NCBI RefSeq assembly: GCF_033971325.1
Contig: NZ_CP117180.1
Span: forward strand, 1,546,472 to 1,610,471
Direction: 5' to 3'
Source: Hydrogenobacter sp. T-2
GTDB lineage: Bacteria; Aquificota; Aquificia; Aquificales; Aquificaceae
DNA: 64,000 nt
The position numbers were made by a program, and so were the translations under genes. Numbering within the stretch: position 1 is the stretch's first letter; each line of letters opens with the position of its first letter. Shown piece after piece: positions 54,621 through 61,557 of this stretch. Under the pieces are notes generated by a model. The model was not told where the DNA came from and ran no database searches. It was given only the letters and a program-made list of their open reading frames with translations.

Positions 54621-55186
54621 TTTCCAAGCTCCCTTTTTACCTCCTCTGCTATCCTTATGAACTTTTCCACCTCTTCCACATGTTGGTCTCTGAGGGTTAT
54701 CATGGCATCTTCGTGTCCATCCATGCTACACATGGCTATGGTATAGCAGTCTGTCTCCGCCCTTATTATCTTCAAGGCGACGTTTGCATAGTGGCAATGC
54801 ACACCTATGAATATGCATGCCTTTATCTTGTTGTGCCATATGGTAAGGTTGGGATGGTTAGGGTTTATTTCCACTGCTGGGTTTATCTTAGGATATTTGG
54901 GCCTGTAGTCATACATGGGGATTATTTTTGCACCAAGAACCTGTGCCATCTTCTTCACTAACTTTGCCTTTTCCTTAGCCTCTTCGTTCCAACCGTAGAG
55001 GACCTGAGGACCTGGGAATATGGTGGGGTTAGGTCTTGTGAGCATAGCTTTGGCAGCTTCTCTCATGGCAAGCTCTTCGTCCACTATTTCGTTATACATT
55101 AGAGCCTTGCCAGCTGGAGGGTTCAAAACACCCTCATAAACAGCCACAGAATATGGTGAAAAACCCGCTGGCCCAAGTGTTGCCAT
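54617..55186 (-). CDS. 2-oxoacid:ferredoxin oxidoreductase extra subunit (PorE/ForE-like)
   Basis: 189 residues. Resembles the 24.5-kDa-class fifth subunit that Hydrogenobacter-type oxidoreductases have besides A, B, G and the ferredoxin subunit: TLGPAGFSPYSVAVYEGVLNPPAGKALMYNEIVDEELAMREAAKAML, IGVHCHYANVALKIIRAETDCYTIAMCSMDGHEDAM. It has scattered Cys/His residues (IGVHCHYAN, TDCYTIAMCSMDGHED) that might bind metal. Overlaps Uma2 copy 1 by 4 bases and lies 11 bases after copy 2. The subunit identity is inferred from operon position. Confidence 0.72.
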   Translation of the reverse strand: MATLGPAGFSPYSVAVYEGVLNPPAGKALMYNEIVDEELAMREAAKAMLTRPNPTIFPGPQVLYGWNEEAKEKAKLVKKMAQVLGAKIIPMYDYRPKYPKINPAVEINPNHPNLTIWHNKIKACIFIGVHCHYANVALKIIRAETDCYTIAMCSMDGHEDAMITLRDQHVEEVEKFIRIAEEVKRELGK

Positions 55187-55197
55187 GGTTTACCTCC

Positions 55198-55740
55198 TTA
55201 AAAAATCTCTTCTAAATTTAGGAATAAGCCCTCGAGGAGCTTTGAACAAACCTTTCCACTTTCAAAGGCGTGGGAGAAAACTTCATACTCATTTCCCTCC
55301 AAGGTAAGCACCTCCACCACCCTTTCTTCTGGAAACACAAGCCAATACTCCTTTACACCATACTTGGCATACAGTTTTCTCTTGTCCTCCGTGTCCCTTT
55401 TGAAGGTAGAAGGAGAGACCACTTCCACCACAAGGTCTGGAGAGCCAAATATACCTCTACCCCTTGCTATAGAAAGCCTATCCTTTGAGATAAACACAAG
55501 GTCTGGCTGGACTACGTGTTCTTCAGAAAGAACCACATCCACTGGAGCAAGATAAAAATCTCCACAGTCTTTTTTCTCTTGATACCTCCTAAAGACATAG
55601 GCAAGATTCCAAATAACCTTCTGATGTTTTAGGCTTGGTGCTGGCATTTCAAGTAGCTCTCCGTCAATTATCTCATACCTTTTCTCTTCCTCAAGGCTGA
55701 GATAGTCCTCGTAAGTCCAAACTTTTTCCTTTACCGCCAT
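55198..55740 (-). CDS. Uma2-family protein, copy 2
   Basis: 180 residues, N terminus VWTYEDYLSLEEEKRYEIIDGELLEMP as in copies 1 and 3. Bases 55241-55446 are 206 long and differ from bases 55805-56010 of copy 3 at only seven places, all silent, while the middle (residues about 45-95) differs strongly. Conserved Asp/Glu: VVQPDLVFI and SPDLVVEVVSPSTFKRD. Three bases after copy 3 and 11 before the E-type subunit. See the finding on mosaic copies. Confidence 0.88.
   Translation of the reverse strand: MAVKEKVWTYEDYLSLEEEKRYEIIDGELLEMPAPSLKHQKVIWNLAYVFRRYQEKKDCGDFYLAPVDVVLSEEHVVQPDLVFISKDRLSIARGRGIFGSPDLVVEVVSPSTFKRDTEDKRKLYAKYGVKEYWLVFPEERVVEVLTLEGNEYEVFSHAFESGKVCSKLLEGLFLNLEEIF
55241..55446. repeat. 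206-base direct repeat, unit 1 of 2 (unit 2 at 55805-56010)
   Basis: The two units lie in Uma2 copies 2 and 3 and differ at seven of 206 positions by my hand count, about 97% identical. All seven changes are silent. A second shared block of 84 bases (55637-55720, 56201-56284, and 54517-54600 in copy 1) is 94-96% identical. Confidence 0.9.
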
Positions 55741-55743
55741 AAC

Positions 55744-56304
55744 TCACCTCTCTACAACTGCACCAAAGACACCTTCTAAATTTAGGCAGAAATCTTCAAG
55801 AAGTTTTGAACAAACCTTTCCACTTTCAAAGGCGTGGGAGAAAACCTCATACTCATTTCCCTCCAAGGTGAGCACCTCCACCACCCTTTCTTCTGGAAAC
55901 ACGAGCCAATACTCCTTTACACCATACTTGGCATATAGTTTTCTCTTGTCTTCTGTGTCCCTTTTGAAGGTAGAAGGAGAGACCACTTCTACCACAAGGT
56001 CTGGAGAGCCATGTATAGAGTTCTCTTTAAGGGTGTGATAGTTTTCCTTCAAGACCAGCACTATATCTGGCTGGACCACATGGTAAGGAGACAAAACCAC
56101 ATCCACTGGAGAAATGTAGACTTCTCCCAGGGCTTTTTCTTCTACATGCTGGGAAAGAAGTCTATAGAGCGTCCCTACTATTTTTTGATGCTTTAGACTT
56201 GGTGCTGGCATTTCAAGTAGCTCTCCGTCAATTATCTCATACCTTTTCTCTCCCTCAAGGCTAAGGTAGTCCTCGTAAGTCCAGAGCTTTTCTCTTATTG
56301 TCAT
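55744..56304 (-). CDS. Uma2-family protein, copy 3
   Basis: 186 residues, first of the three Uma2 genes in the direction of transcription, 3 bases after the ferredoxin subunit. Same N-terminal and C-terminal blocks as copy 2 with a different middle. The C terminus ends FGAVVER, a short extension. Starts at MTIREKLWTYEDYL with a weak Shine-Dalgarno (AAGTAAGG). Confidence 0.88.
   Translation of the reverse strand: MTIREKLWTYEDYLSLEGEKRYEIIDGELLEMPAPSLKHQKIVGTLYRLLSQHVEEKALGEVYISPVDVVLSPYHVVQPDIVLVLKENYHTLKENSIHGSPDLVVEVVSPSTFKRDTEDKRKLYAKYGVKEYWLVFPEERVVEVLTLEGNEYEVFSHAFESGKVCSKLLEDFCLNLEGVFGAVVER
55805..56010. repeat. 206-base direct repeat, unit 2 of 2
   Basis: Partner of 55241-55446, in the C-terminal coding part of Uma2 copy 3. 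Between the two repeat units and the shared 5' blocks, the coding sequence has diverged, which points to conversion or recombination rather than simple recent duplication. Confidence 0.9.
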
Positions 56305-56307
56305 ACC

Positions 56308-56538
56308 TTACTTCTCCGCATGCACCTCTGGCATAATCATATGTATGGCGTTTCTCTTTAAAAGATTTACACAGACATAGACACACAAGGCACAGCCTTT
56401 GCACCGTTCTTGCACCACAAAGGCATGATGCTCTTCGTCAGTATACATAAGGGTGTTTGGCTCAGGGCAGAAAAGGGTGCACTGCTTGCAGTTATACTTA
56501 CTGCACTCGTCGTTTATGACCTCTGCCACATAGTACAT
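56308..56538 (-). CDS. porD: 2-oxoacid:ferredoxin oxidoreductase, ferredoxin-type (delta) subunit
   Basis: 76 residues with eight cysteines for two [4Fe-4S] clusters: Cys12, Cys17, Cys20, Cys24 (ECSKYNCKQCTLFC, with CxxxxCxxCxxxC, first pair unusual) and Cys46, Cys49, Cys52, Cys56 (CKGCALCVYVC, the usual CxxCxxCxxxC). It passes electrons between the catalytic subunits and soluble ferredoxin. First gene of the operon; 94 bases upstream to the S41 gene, with TTGACA on the minus strand. Confidence 0.9.
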   Translation of the reverse strand: MYYVAEVINDECSKYNCKQCTLFCPEPNTLMYTDEEHHAFVVQERCKGCALCVYVCVNLLKRNAIHMIMPEVHAEK

Positions 56539-56597
56539 GCCTTGCCTCCTAAAAGATTAATATTCAGGTGTTTATAAGTTATAACCCTTGAAGTTTT

Positions 56598-56603
56598 TGT
56601 CAA
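56598..56603 (-). promoter_or_regulatory. Possible -35 (TTGACA) of the oxidoreductase operon
   Basis: Perfect TTGACA on the minus strand at 56598-56603. The AT-rich stretch beyond offers TATAAC after 14 bases or TTATAA after 20; neither spacing is ideal. The leader then contains a GGAGG Shine-Dalgarno before the ATG at 56538. Plus strand of the same gap has TATAAC (56618-56623), 9 bases before the S41 gene. Confidence 0.4.
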
Positions 56604-56632
56604 CAGAATTATATTTCTATAACTAAACTTCC

Positions 56633-57742
56633 ATGGGTGTGTCCTTTTTGCTTGTGCTTTTGCTTCTGCATGTATCCTTTGCGGGTGAAGACTGCCCAAG
56701 GGAGGAACTATTAAAAAGAGTTGCTACTCTAATGGAAAGGCATTATCTTTGGTGGGATAGGATAAAGGATAGTCAGTGGAAAAGTGAGCAGGAGCTAATA
56801 GAACATCTAAGAAAGATAGGTGACCGTTGGACTTCTATAACAAGGCAGGAAGAAGACAGGCTTTGGTATTCAAGTTCAAAGATGGTGGGTCTTGGTGTGC
56901 GGTGGGATGACAAGGGTTATGTGGTTAAGGTTTTTCCCAAGTCTCCCGCAGAACAGCACGGTGTCAGAGAGGGTGACCTTATTTTAGCCATAAATGGTGT
57001 AAATGACAAAAACCAGTGGAGGAGAGTTATAAGGGAGGTAAGAAAGGGAGAAGTTATAAACCTTGAGATAATAAGGGATGGATTGTTTATGGAGATAGGT
57101 GTGGTGAAGGGAGAGTTCCTTGTGCCTGTAATAGAAGAAGTGAGGCTAATAGAGTATGGTGATAAAAAGGTGGGATATATAAAGCTCGTAAACTTCACAC
57201 AGCCTGCGGTAGAGCAGTTTAGGGAGGCTATGGAAAAATTCAACACAGACAATATAGACCTTTTGATACTTGACCTAAGGGATAACGGTGGTGGGCTTAT
57301 CTCTGTAGCCAAAAGTATAGTGGATATGCTAATAGGGGGTGAGGGTGTTATGTTTTACCTTGAGGGGCGGGGGAGAAACTTAGGGGTATATCAGTTTACA
57401 AACAGACAGGGCTTTAATAAACCAATTATTGTGCTTGTTAATAAACACACTGCCTCTGCATCGGAGCTGGTAGCCACTTTGCTTAGAAGGTATGCGGGTG
57501 CGGTTATAGTGGGGGAAAACACGGTAGGCAAGTATGTAGGGAGCAACATGTATGCTCTTGACGCTTGCGGTAATGTGTTAAGGCTTATAACCTTTGAGAT
57601 GAAACTTCCAAGTGGTGAGCCTGTGGCTACAGACAAAGGCATAAACCCTGACTGCAGATTAGAAGATGGAAATCCTATAGAGCGTTCTCTTGAATGTTTT
57701 TCTTCTCATACTCTTGGAGTATCTCCTGCAGGACAGCCTTGA
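56633..57742 (+). CDS. S41 C-terminal processing peptidase (Ctp/Prc)
   Basis: 369 residues. Signal peptide about 1-18 (ends HVSFA), PDZ domain at about 85-155 (VGLGVRWDDKGYVVKVFPKSPAEQHGVREGDLILAINGV), and a tail-specific protease core with LDLRDNGGGLISVAKSIVDML, the nucleophile Ser in HTASASE and the Lys in NTVGKYVG. Cleaves C-terminal tails of periplasmic proteins. Converges on the kinase gene with a 68-base overlap. Confidence 0.93.
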   Translation: MGVSFLLVLLLLHVSFAGEDCPREELLKRVATLMERHYLWWDRIKDSQWKSEQELIEHLRKIGDRWTSITRQEEDRLWYSSSKMVGLGVRWDDKGYVVKVFPKSPAEQHGVREGDLILAINGVNDKNQWRRVIREVRKGEVINLEIIRDGLFMEIGVVKGEFLVPVIEEVRLIEYGDKKVGYIKLVNFTQPAVEQFREAMEKFNTDNIDLLILDLRDNGGGLISVAKSIVDMLIGGEGVMFYLEGRGRNLGVYQFTNRQGFNKPIIVLVNKHTASASELVATLLRRYAGAVIVGENTVGKYVGSNMYALDACGNVLRLITFEMKLPSGEPVATDKGINPDCRLEDGNPIERSLECFSSHTLGVSPAGQP

Positions 57743-58217
57743 GTTCGTCCCTGCTATTGTTTGTATCTACGCGTATGGCATAAGGAGGAGGAACAAAGTT
57801 TTCTTTTTGTCTTAGATACACCTCAAGGTCCGCATCGGATATATCCTGCCTTTCCTTAAGCCTTTTTATTACTATTTGGTCTTCTGCGTAGGCAAGCAGA
57901 AATATAGCATTTGGAAAGTTTTTCCTTACCAGTTCTCTTTGCCAATCCTGAAGGAAAGTTGCATCAAGCACTACATTTTTACCACTACAGACCAATTCTT
58001 TAGCCCTTCTTATCATCTCCTCATAAACTCTTTTTGTCCATTCTTGTGAATATATACCTTCACCGTAGCCAGATTTAGCACTTTCATAGGGCTTTATACC
58101 AGCAAGCTCCTTTCTTATTAGGTCGCTCCTTAGCCACTCAAAGCCAAAGTCCTGATGGAGTATGCTTGCAAGGAAGGATTTGCCAGAGCCAGAAAGACCC
58201 ATAACCACTACTATCAT
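57675..58217 (-). CDS. P-loop kinase (AAA_33 / zeta-kinase-like)
   Basis: 180 residues. Walker A GLSGSGKSF at residues 8-16, LRSDLIRKELAG as the downstream substrate-base motif, NVVLDATFLQDWQRELVRKNF, and LKERQDISDADLEVYLRQ. Members phosphorylate small molecules such as gluconate-like substrates or act as polynucleotide kinases; substrate not clear. Overlaps the DsbC-like gene by 4 bases and the S41 gene by 68 bases in antisense. Confidence 0.85.
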   Translation of the reverse strand: MIVVVMGLSGSGKSFLASILHQDFGFEWLRSDLIRKELAGIKPYESAKSGYGEGIYSQEWTKRVYEEMIRRAKELVCSGKNVVLDATFLQDWQRELVRKNFPNAIFLLAYAEDQIVIKRLKERQDISDADLEVYLRQKENFVPPPYAIRVDTNNSRDELKAVLQEILQEYEKKNIQENAL

Positions 58218-58711
58218 CTAATACCAAGATGTTCCAAGAGAGCTGGGCTATAGCCTTCTATAACCTTGTAGCTCCCAAGTATTATGTTGTATGGAGTTCC
58301 CTGCACATTTAACTTTTCCGCTATTTTTATGTGCTCATAAACAAGAGGACACTCCTTTACCTTTGGGGGTCTTCCGTCAAACTTTCCAGATAGGACTTCA
58401 TCAAGTGCTTTTAGTTTGTCCTTTGAGCAGGCTATGTAATAAGACTTGGCGTGGCTTTCTGGAAAGCTCCTAAAAGGTAAAAGAAAAACATAGACCTTTA
58501 CCTTGTCTAAGTGAGGTCTTAGAGCTTGCCACTCTCTCCTGCAGTGTCCACAGTCAGGGTTTATAAAGGTTATAAGCTCCCTTTTCCCTTTACCTACCAC
58601 GATAGCCTTGTTGAGGGGTATTTCTTTAACTTGAGACCTTATAAACTCTGTGTATAGGTCTTGGGCAAGGCTTAGCTTCAAAAGTAGCAAGAGAGTTAAT
58701 AAAAGTCTCAT
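58214..58711 (-). CDS. Small DsbC-like thioredoxin-fold exported protein
   Basis: 165 residues. Signal peptide 1-16 (MRLLLTLLLLLKLSLA). Thioredoxin fold with active site CGHC in NPDCGHCRREW, cis-Pro region VQGTPYNII. A short relative of the DsbC-type lipoprotein at 9993-10736 lacking its N-terminal dimerisation domain, so monomeric disulfide exchange in the periplasm is likely. 3 bases upstream of ispH stop; likely part of ispH operon. Confidence 0.87.
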   Translation of the reverse strand: MRLLLTLLLLLKLSLAQDLYTEFIRSQVKEIPLNKAIVVGKGKRELITFINPDCGHCRREWQALRPHLDKVKVYVFLLPFRSFPESHAKSYYIACSKDKLKALDEVLSGKFDGRPPKVKECPLVYEHIKIAEKLNVQGTPYNIILGSYKVIEGYSPALLEHLGIR

Positions 58712-58714
58712 GGT

Positions 58715-59575
58715 TTATATTATAAGCTCTTTTATCCTGTCTACCACCGCCTGTATTATCCAGTCAGGGGTTGACGCACCAGCGGTAAGACCTATTTTTT
58801 GAGCTCCTTCAAACCATTCCCTTCTTAGCTCCTCTGGTGTTTCTATGTGGTAACTGTTAGGGTTGAGAGATTTGGATATCTCATAAAGCCTTCTTGTGTT
58901 TCCACTGTTTTTCCCACCTACTATAACCATCACATCCACTTGTGGAGCAAGCTCGTATACATCCTCTTGACGCTCAGAGGTGGCGTTGCATATGGTGTTT
59001 ATCACTTTTACTTCCCTTGCCCACAGGGCTATTTCACCTACCACCTCTTTGAAAAACTGTTCGTTTTGAGTAGTTTGTGCCACTACGCCAACCTTTTCCT
59101 TTCCGAGAACCGCCTTTAGGTCTTCTTTGCTCTCCACCACCACGCCTTTGCCACCACACTCTTGTAAGTATCCCAAAGTGCCTATCACTTCTGGATGGTT
59201 TTTCTCTCCCACAAGCACCACAAAGTATCCCTCTTTACAGAGCTTTATTACCGCCTCATGAACCGCCTTTACAAAGGGGCATGTAGCGTCCACAAGCCTT
59301 ACACCCTTTGAAAGGAGCTCCCTTTCCTTCTGTGGTGGTATGCCATGAGAACGCACTATTACCGTGCTGTTTTCATCCAGCATGCTTTCATCTTCTAAGA
59401 GCATAAGACCTTTGCCTTCAAGTCTTTTAACTTCCTGAGGGTTGTGTATGAGGGGTCCCATGCTGAGGACTTTTCTGTCTAAATGTGTATCCTTTACCGC
59501 CTCTTCCGCAAGGTTTATAGCCCTTCTTACTCCAAAACAAAAACCCGCATGCTCTGCCACTATTATCTGTGCCAT
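58715..59575 (-). CDS. ispH: 4-hydroxy-3-methylbut-2-enyl diphosphate reductase
   Basis: Last step of the MEP isoprenoid route, a [4Fe-4S] enzyme. 286 residues. Ligand cysteines in GFCFGVRRAI, DATCPFVKA and INTICNATSERQ; the substrate motif SHGIPPQ and the active-site Glu (TQNE region, VVAQTTQNEQF) also fit. -10 TATAAT at 59583-59588, 7 bases before the ATG. Confidence 0.97.
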   Translation of the reverse strand: MAQIIVAEHAGFCFGVRRAINLAEEAVKDTHLDRKVLSMGPLIHNPQEVKRLEGKGLMLLEDESMLDENSTVIVRSHGIPPQKERELLSKGVRLVDATCPFVKAVHEAVIKLCKEGYFVVLVGEKNHPEVIGTLGYLQECGGKGVVVESKEDLKAVLGKEKVGVVAQTTQNEQFFKEVVGEIALWAREVKVINTICNATSERQEDVYELAPQVDVMVIVGGKNSGNTRRLYEISKSLNPNSYHIETPEELRREWFEGAQKIGLTAGASTPDWIIQAVVDRIKELII

Positions 59576-59582
59576 AGGTAGA

Positions 59583-59588
59583 ATTATA
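59583..59588 (-). promoter_or_regulatory. -10 box (TATAAT) of ispH
   Basis: Perfect TATAAT 7 bases before the ispH ATG, no Shine-Dalgarno. It sits in the 40-base gap between ispH and dapF on the same strand. Fits the leaderless pattern. Confidence 0.5.
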
Positions 59589-59615
59589 AGCTCCTATATT
59601 GTGCCTATCTGTGAG

Positions 59616-60461
59616 CTATCTCATGCAAAGCAGGTCTTCTTCTGAGAAAAAGCCTTCAAAGACCCTGCAAACCGCACCCTCAAGGAATACTTCCCTTAAG
59701 TCCTCGTTAAAGTCAATTCGGAGAATTTCACCACCTTTTGTATGCACTTCCACGGGCTTTTCCTTTACCAAACCCTTCATATAAGCCACTATGGCTGATG
59801 CGGTTGCTCCGGTTCCACAGGCAAGGGTCTCTCCTTCCACGCCTCTTTCGTAAGTTCTTATCCTTATAGCCTTGTCTGAGAGCTTCTCTATAAAGTTCAC
59901 ATTCGTGCCCTTAGGCTCAAACTCTTTGTGAAACCTTATAGCCCTTCCCAGCTTTACCACATTTAGGTCTTGCAGGTTTTCCACCACTGCCACAAAGTGA
60001 GGCACACCTGTGTTTATAAAGCTACCTTCAATATGGAGACCATCTACCTGCAAAGATACCTCTCTGTAGTCCTTTGGGCTTGTAAGCTGGACCTTTACCC
60101 TTTTTCCACCCTCCTTGACCCACGCTTTTATCACACCCGCAAGGGTTTCAAAACGCACTTCTTCGCCTACTATACCCTTCTCATAGGCAAACCTTACCGC
60201 ACAGCGAGAGCCGTTGCCACACATCTCCGCCACAGAGCCATCGGAGTTGAAAAACTGCCATTTGAAGTGGTTTTTTGGGTCTTGAGGGTCTTCTATAAGG
60301 ATAAGCCCATCCGCACCTACGCCCGTGTGTTGCTTGCAGAGTGCTATCACAAAGTCTTTTATATCAAGCTCAAGCCTCTTTAAAAGCTCGTATACCTTTC
60401 CATCCCTGTTATCTATGACTATAAAGTCGTTTCCAGACCCTTGCAATTTTGTAAAGTTCAT
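59616..60461 (-). CDS. dapF: Diaminopimelate epimerase
   Basis: Interconverts LL- and meso-diaminopimelate for lysine and murein. 281 residues. Both active-site cysteines visible: MCGNGSRCAVRFA and TLACGTGATASA, each after the internal repeat typical of DapF. -10 at 60470-60475, 8 bases before the ATG. Confidence 0.97.
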   Translation of the reverse strand: MNFTKLQGSGNDFIVIDNRDGKVYELLKRLELDIKDFVIALCKQHTGVGADGLILIEDPQDPKNHFKWQFFNSDGSVAEMCGNGSRCAVRFAYEKGIVGEEVRFETLAGVIKAWVKEGGKRVKVQLTSPKDYREVSLQVDGLHIEGSFINTGVPHFVAVVENLQDLNVVKLGRAIRFHKEFEPKGTNVNFIEKLSDKAIRIRTYERGVEGETLACGTGATASAIVAYMKGLVKEKPVEVHTKGGEILRIDFNEDLREVFLEGAVCRVFEGFFSEEDLLCMR

Positions 60462-60469
60462 GCTATATT

Positions 60470-60475
60470 ATTATA
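60470..60475 (-). promoter_or_regulatory. -10 box (TATAAT) of dapF
   Basis: TATAAT on the minus strand, 8 bases from the ATG at 60461, no Shine-Dalgarno. Confidence 0.5.
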
Positions 60476-60512
60476 CCTCATACCCCAGCAACCCCATGGC
60501 TCACCTCCTCCC

Positions 60513-60533
60513 TCGCCCCCTCCCAGGGGGCGA
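60513..60533. repeat. GC-rich perfect inverted repeat in the dapF/hemE gap
   Basis: TCGCCCCC-TCCCA-GGGGGCGA, an eight-base perfect arm pair. It lies over the expected -35 zone of hemE (its -10 being 60542-60547) and outside both transcripts, so a DNA-level operator or a mobile repeat relic is likelier than a terminator. The decamer CCCCCTCCCA also occurs just after the bioF stop (11853-11862). Confidence 0.6.
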
Positions 60534-60541
60534 AAATATGC

Positions 60542-60547
60542 TAAGAT
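60542..60547 (+). promoter_or_regulatory. Possible -10 (TAAGAT) of hemE
   Basis: TAAGAT 8 bases before the ATG at 60556; no Shine-Dalgarno. No -35, since the position is taken by the GC-rich palindrome. Confidence 0.4.
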
Positions 60548-60555
60548 ATTAAACC

Positions 60556-61557
60556 ATGCTTCTTTTGAAAAGCCTTAAAGGAGAGAAAATTCCACGTTTT
60601 CCTGTTTGGCTTATGCGTCAAGCAGGTAGATATATGCCACAGTATAGAGAGCTAAGGGAAAAGGAAAGGGATTTTCTTAGCTTTTGCAAAAACGTAGACC
60701 TTGCAAGTAAGGTAAGCCTTTTGCCTGTGGAGCTTCTTCAAGTGGACGCGGTGATAATCTTTTCTGATATTCTTGTGCCACTTGAGCCTATGGGCGTTAA
60801 GGTGGAGTTTCTTGAAGGTGAGGGTCCAAGGCTTGAATGGGATGGAAGTGTGAAGAGTTTAAAGAAAATATCCTTTTCTCAGGTGGAGTTTGTGGGAGAG
60901 GTCATAAGAAGGGTAAAGGCTCAGGTCAAAGATGTGCCGGTGATAGGCTTTAGTGGTGCTCCTTTTACTCTTATGTCTTATATGGTAGAGGGACGCTCAA
61001 GCAAGGACTTTAAGAAGACCAAGCTCTTTATGTGGACTTCAGAGCAATATGCGGACCTTATGAAACTGCTTTGTGAAAACTTGCTTGAATACCTTCTTGG
61101 TCAAATAAGGGCTGGTGCGGACCTTTTGCAGGTCTTTGATAGCTGGGCAATGCACCTCTCTTACGAAGACTTTGAGGAGTATGTCTACACTTATCTAAAA
61201 CCCTTCTTTGAAGAGCTAAAAAAACATACAGACAAACCAGTTATATACTTTTTCAGAGGCTCTGGTTCTTTTTTAAGAGCCCTTGAAAACTTGCCAGTGG
61301 ATGCTCTTTCTGTAGACTGGACGGTGGATATGGTCTCTGCCATGAAAGAAAGCTCAAAAGCCTTTCAGGGAAACCTTGACCCTGCACTTCTTTACTGTGA
61401 TGAGGAAAGCCTTCAAAAAAAGACCCTTGAGTTTCTCAGATGTATACCAAGAAAGACCAAGTATGTTTTTAACTTAGGACATGGTCTTATGCCAGATATG
61501 GAGCTAAGCAAAGTAAAACTTCTCGTAGATACGGTAAAGGGCTATCGCCTCTCATGA
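60556..61557 (+). CDS. hemE: Uroporphyrinogen decarboxylase
   Basis: Removes four carboxyl groups from uroporphyrinogen III. 333 residues. Motifs: RFPVWLMRQAGRYMPQYRE, SDILVPLEPMG, GFSGAPFTLMSYMVEG, QVFDSWAMHLSYEDFEEYV, and ALSVDWTVDM / NLDPALLY and NLGHGLMPD at the C terminus. Overlaps trm1 by 4 bases. Completes, with hemB and hemC, part of the heme route in this window. Confidence 0.97.
   Translation: MLLLKSLKGEKIPRFPVWLMRQAGRYMPQYRELREKERDFLSFCKNVDLASKVSLLPVELLQVDAVIIFSDILVPLEPMGVKVEFLEGEGPRLEWDGSVKSLKKISFSQVEFVGEVIRRVKAQVKDVPVIGFSGAPFTLMSYMVEGRSSKDFKKTKLFMWTSEQYADLMKLLCENLLEYLLGQIRAGADLLQVFDSWAMHLSYEDFEEYVYTYLKPFFEELKKHTDKPVIYFFRGSGSFLRALENLPVDALSVDWTVDMVSAMKESSKAFQGNLDPALLYCDEESLQKKTLEFLRCIPRKTKYVFNLGHGLMPDMELSKVKLLVDTVKGYRLS

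Noticed and set aside
54075-56304. Uma2 genes as transposases or insertion sequences
   Set aside because: No terminal inverted repeats or target duplications are visible, and the proteins lack DDE or HUH motifs; they are intact coding genes in an operon.
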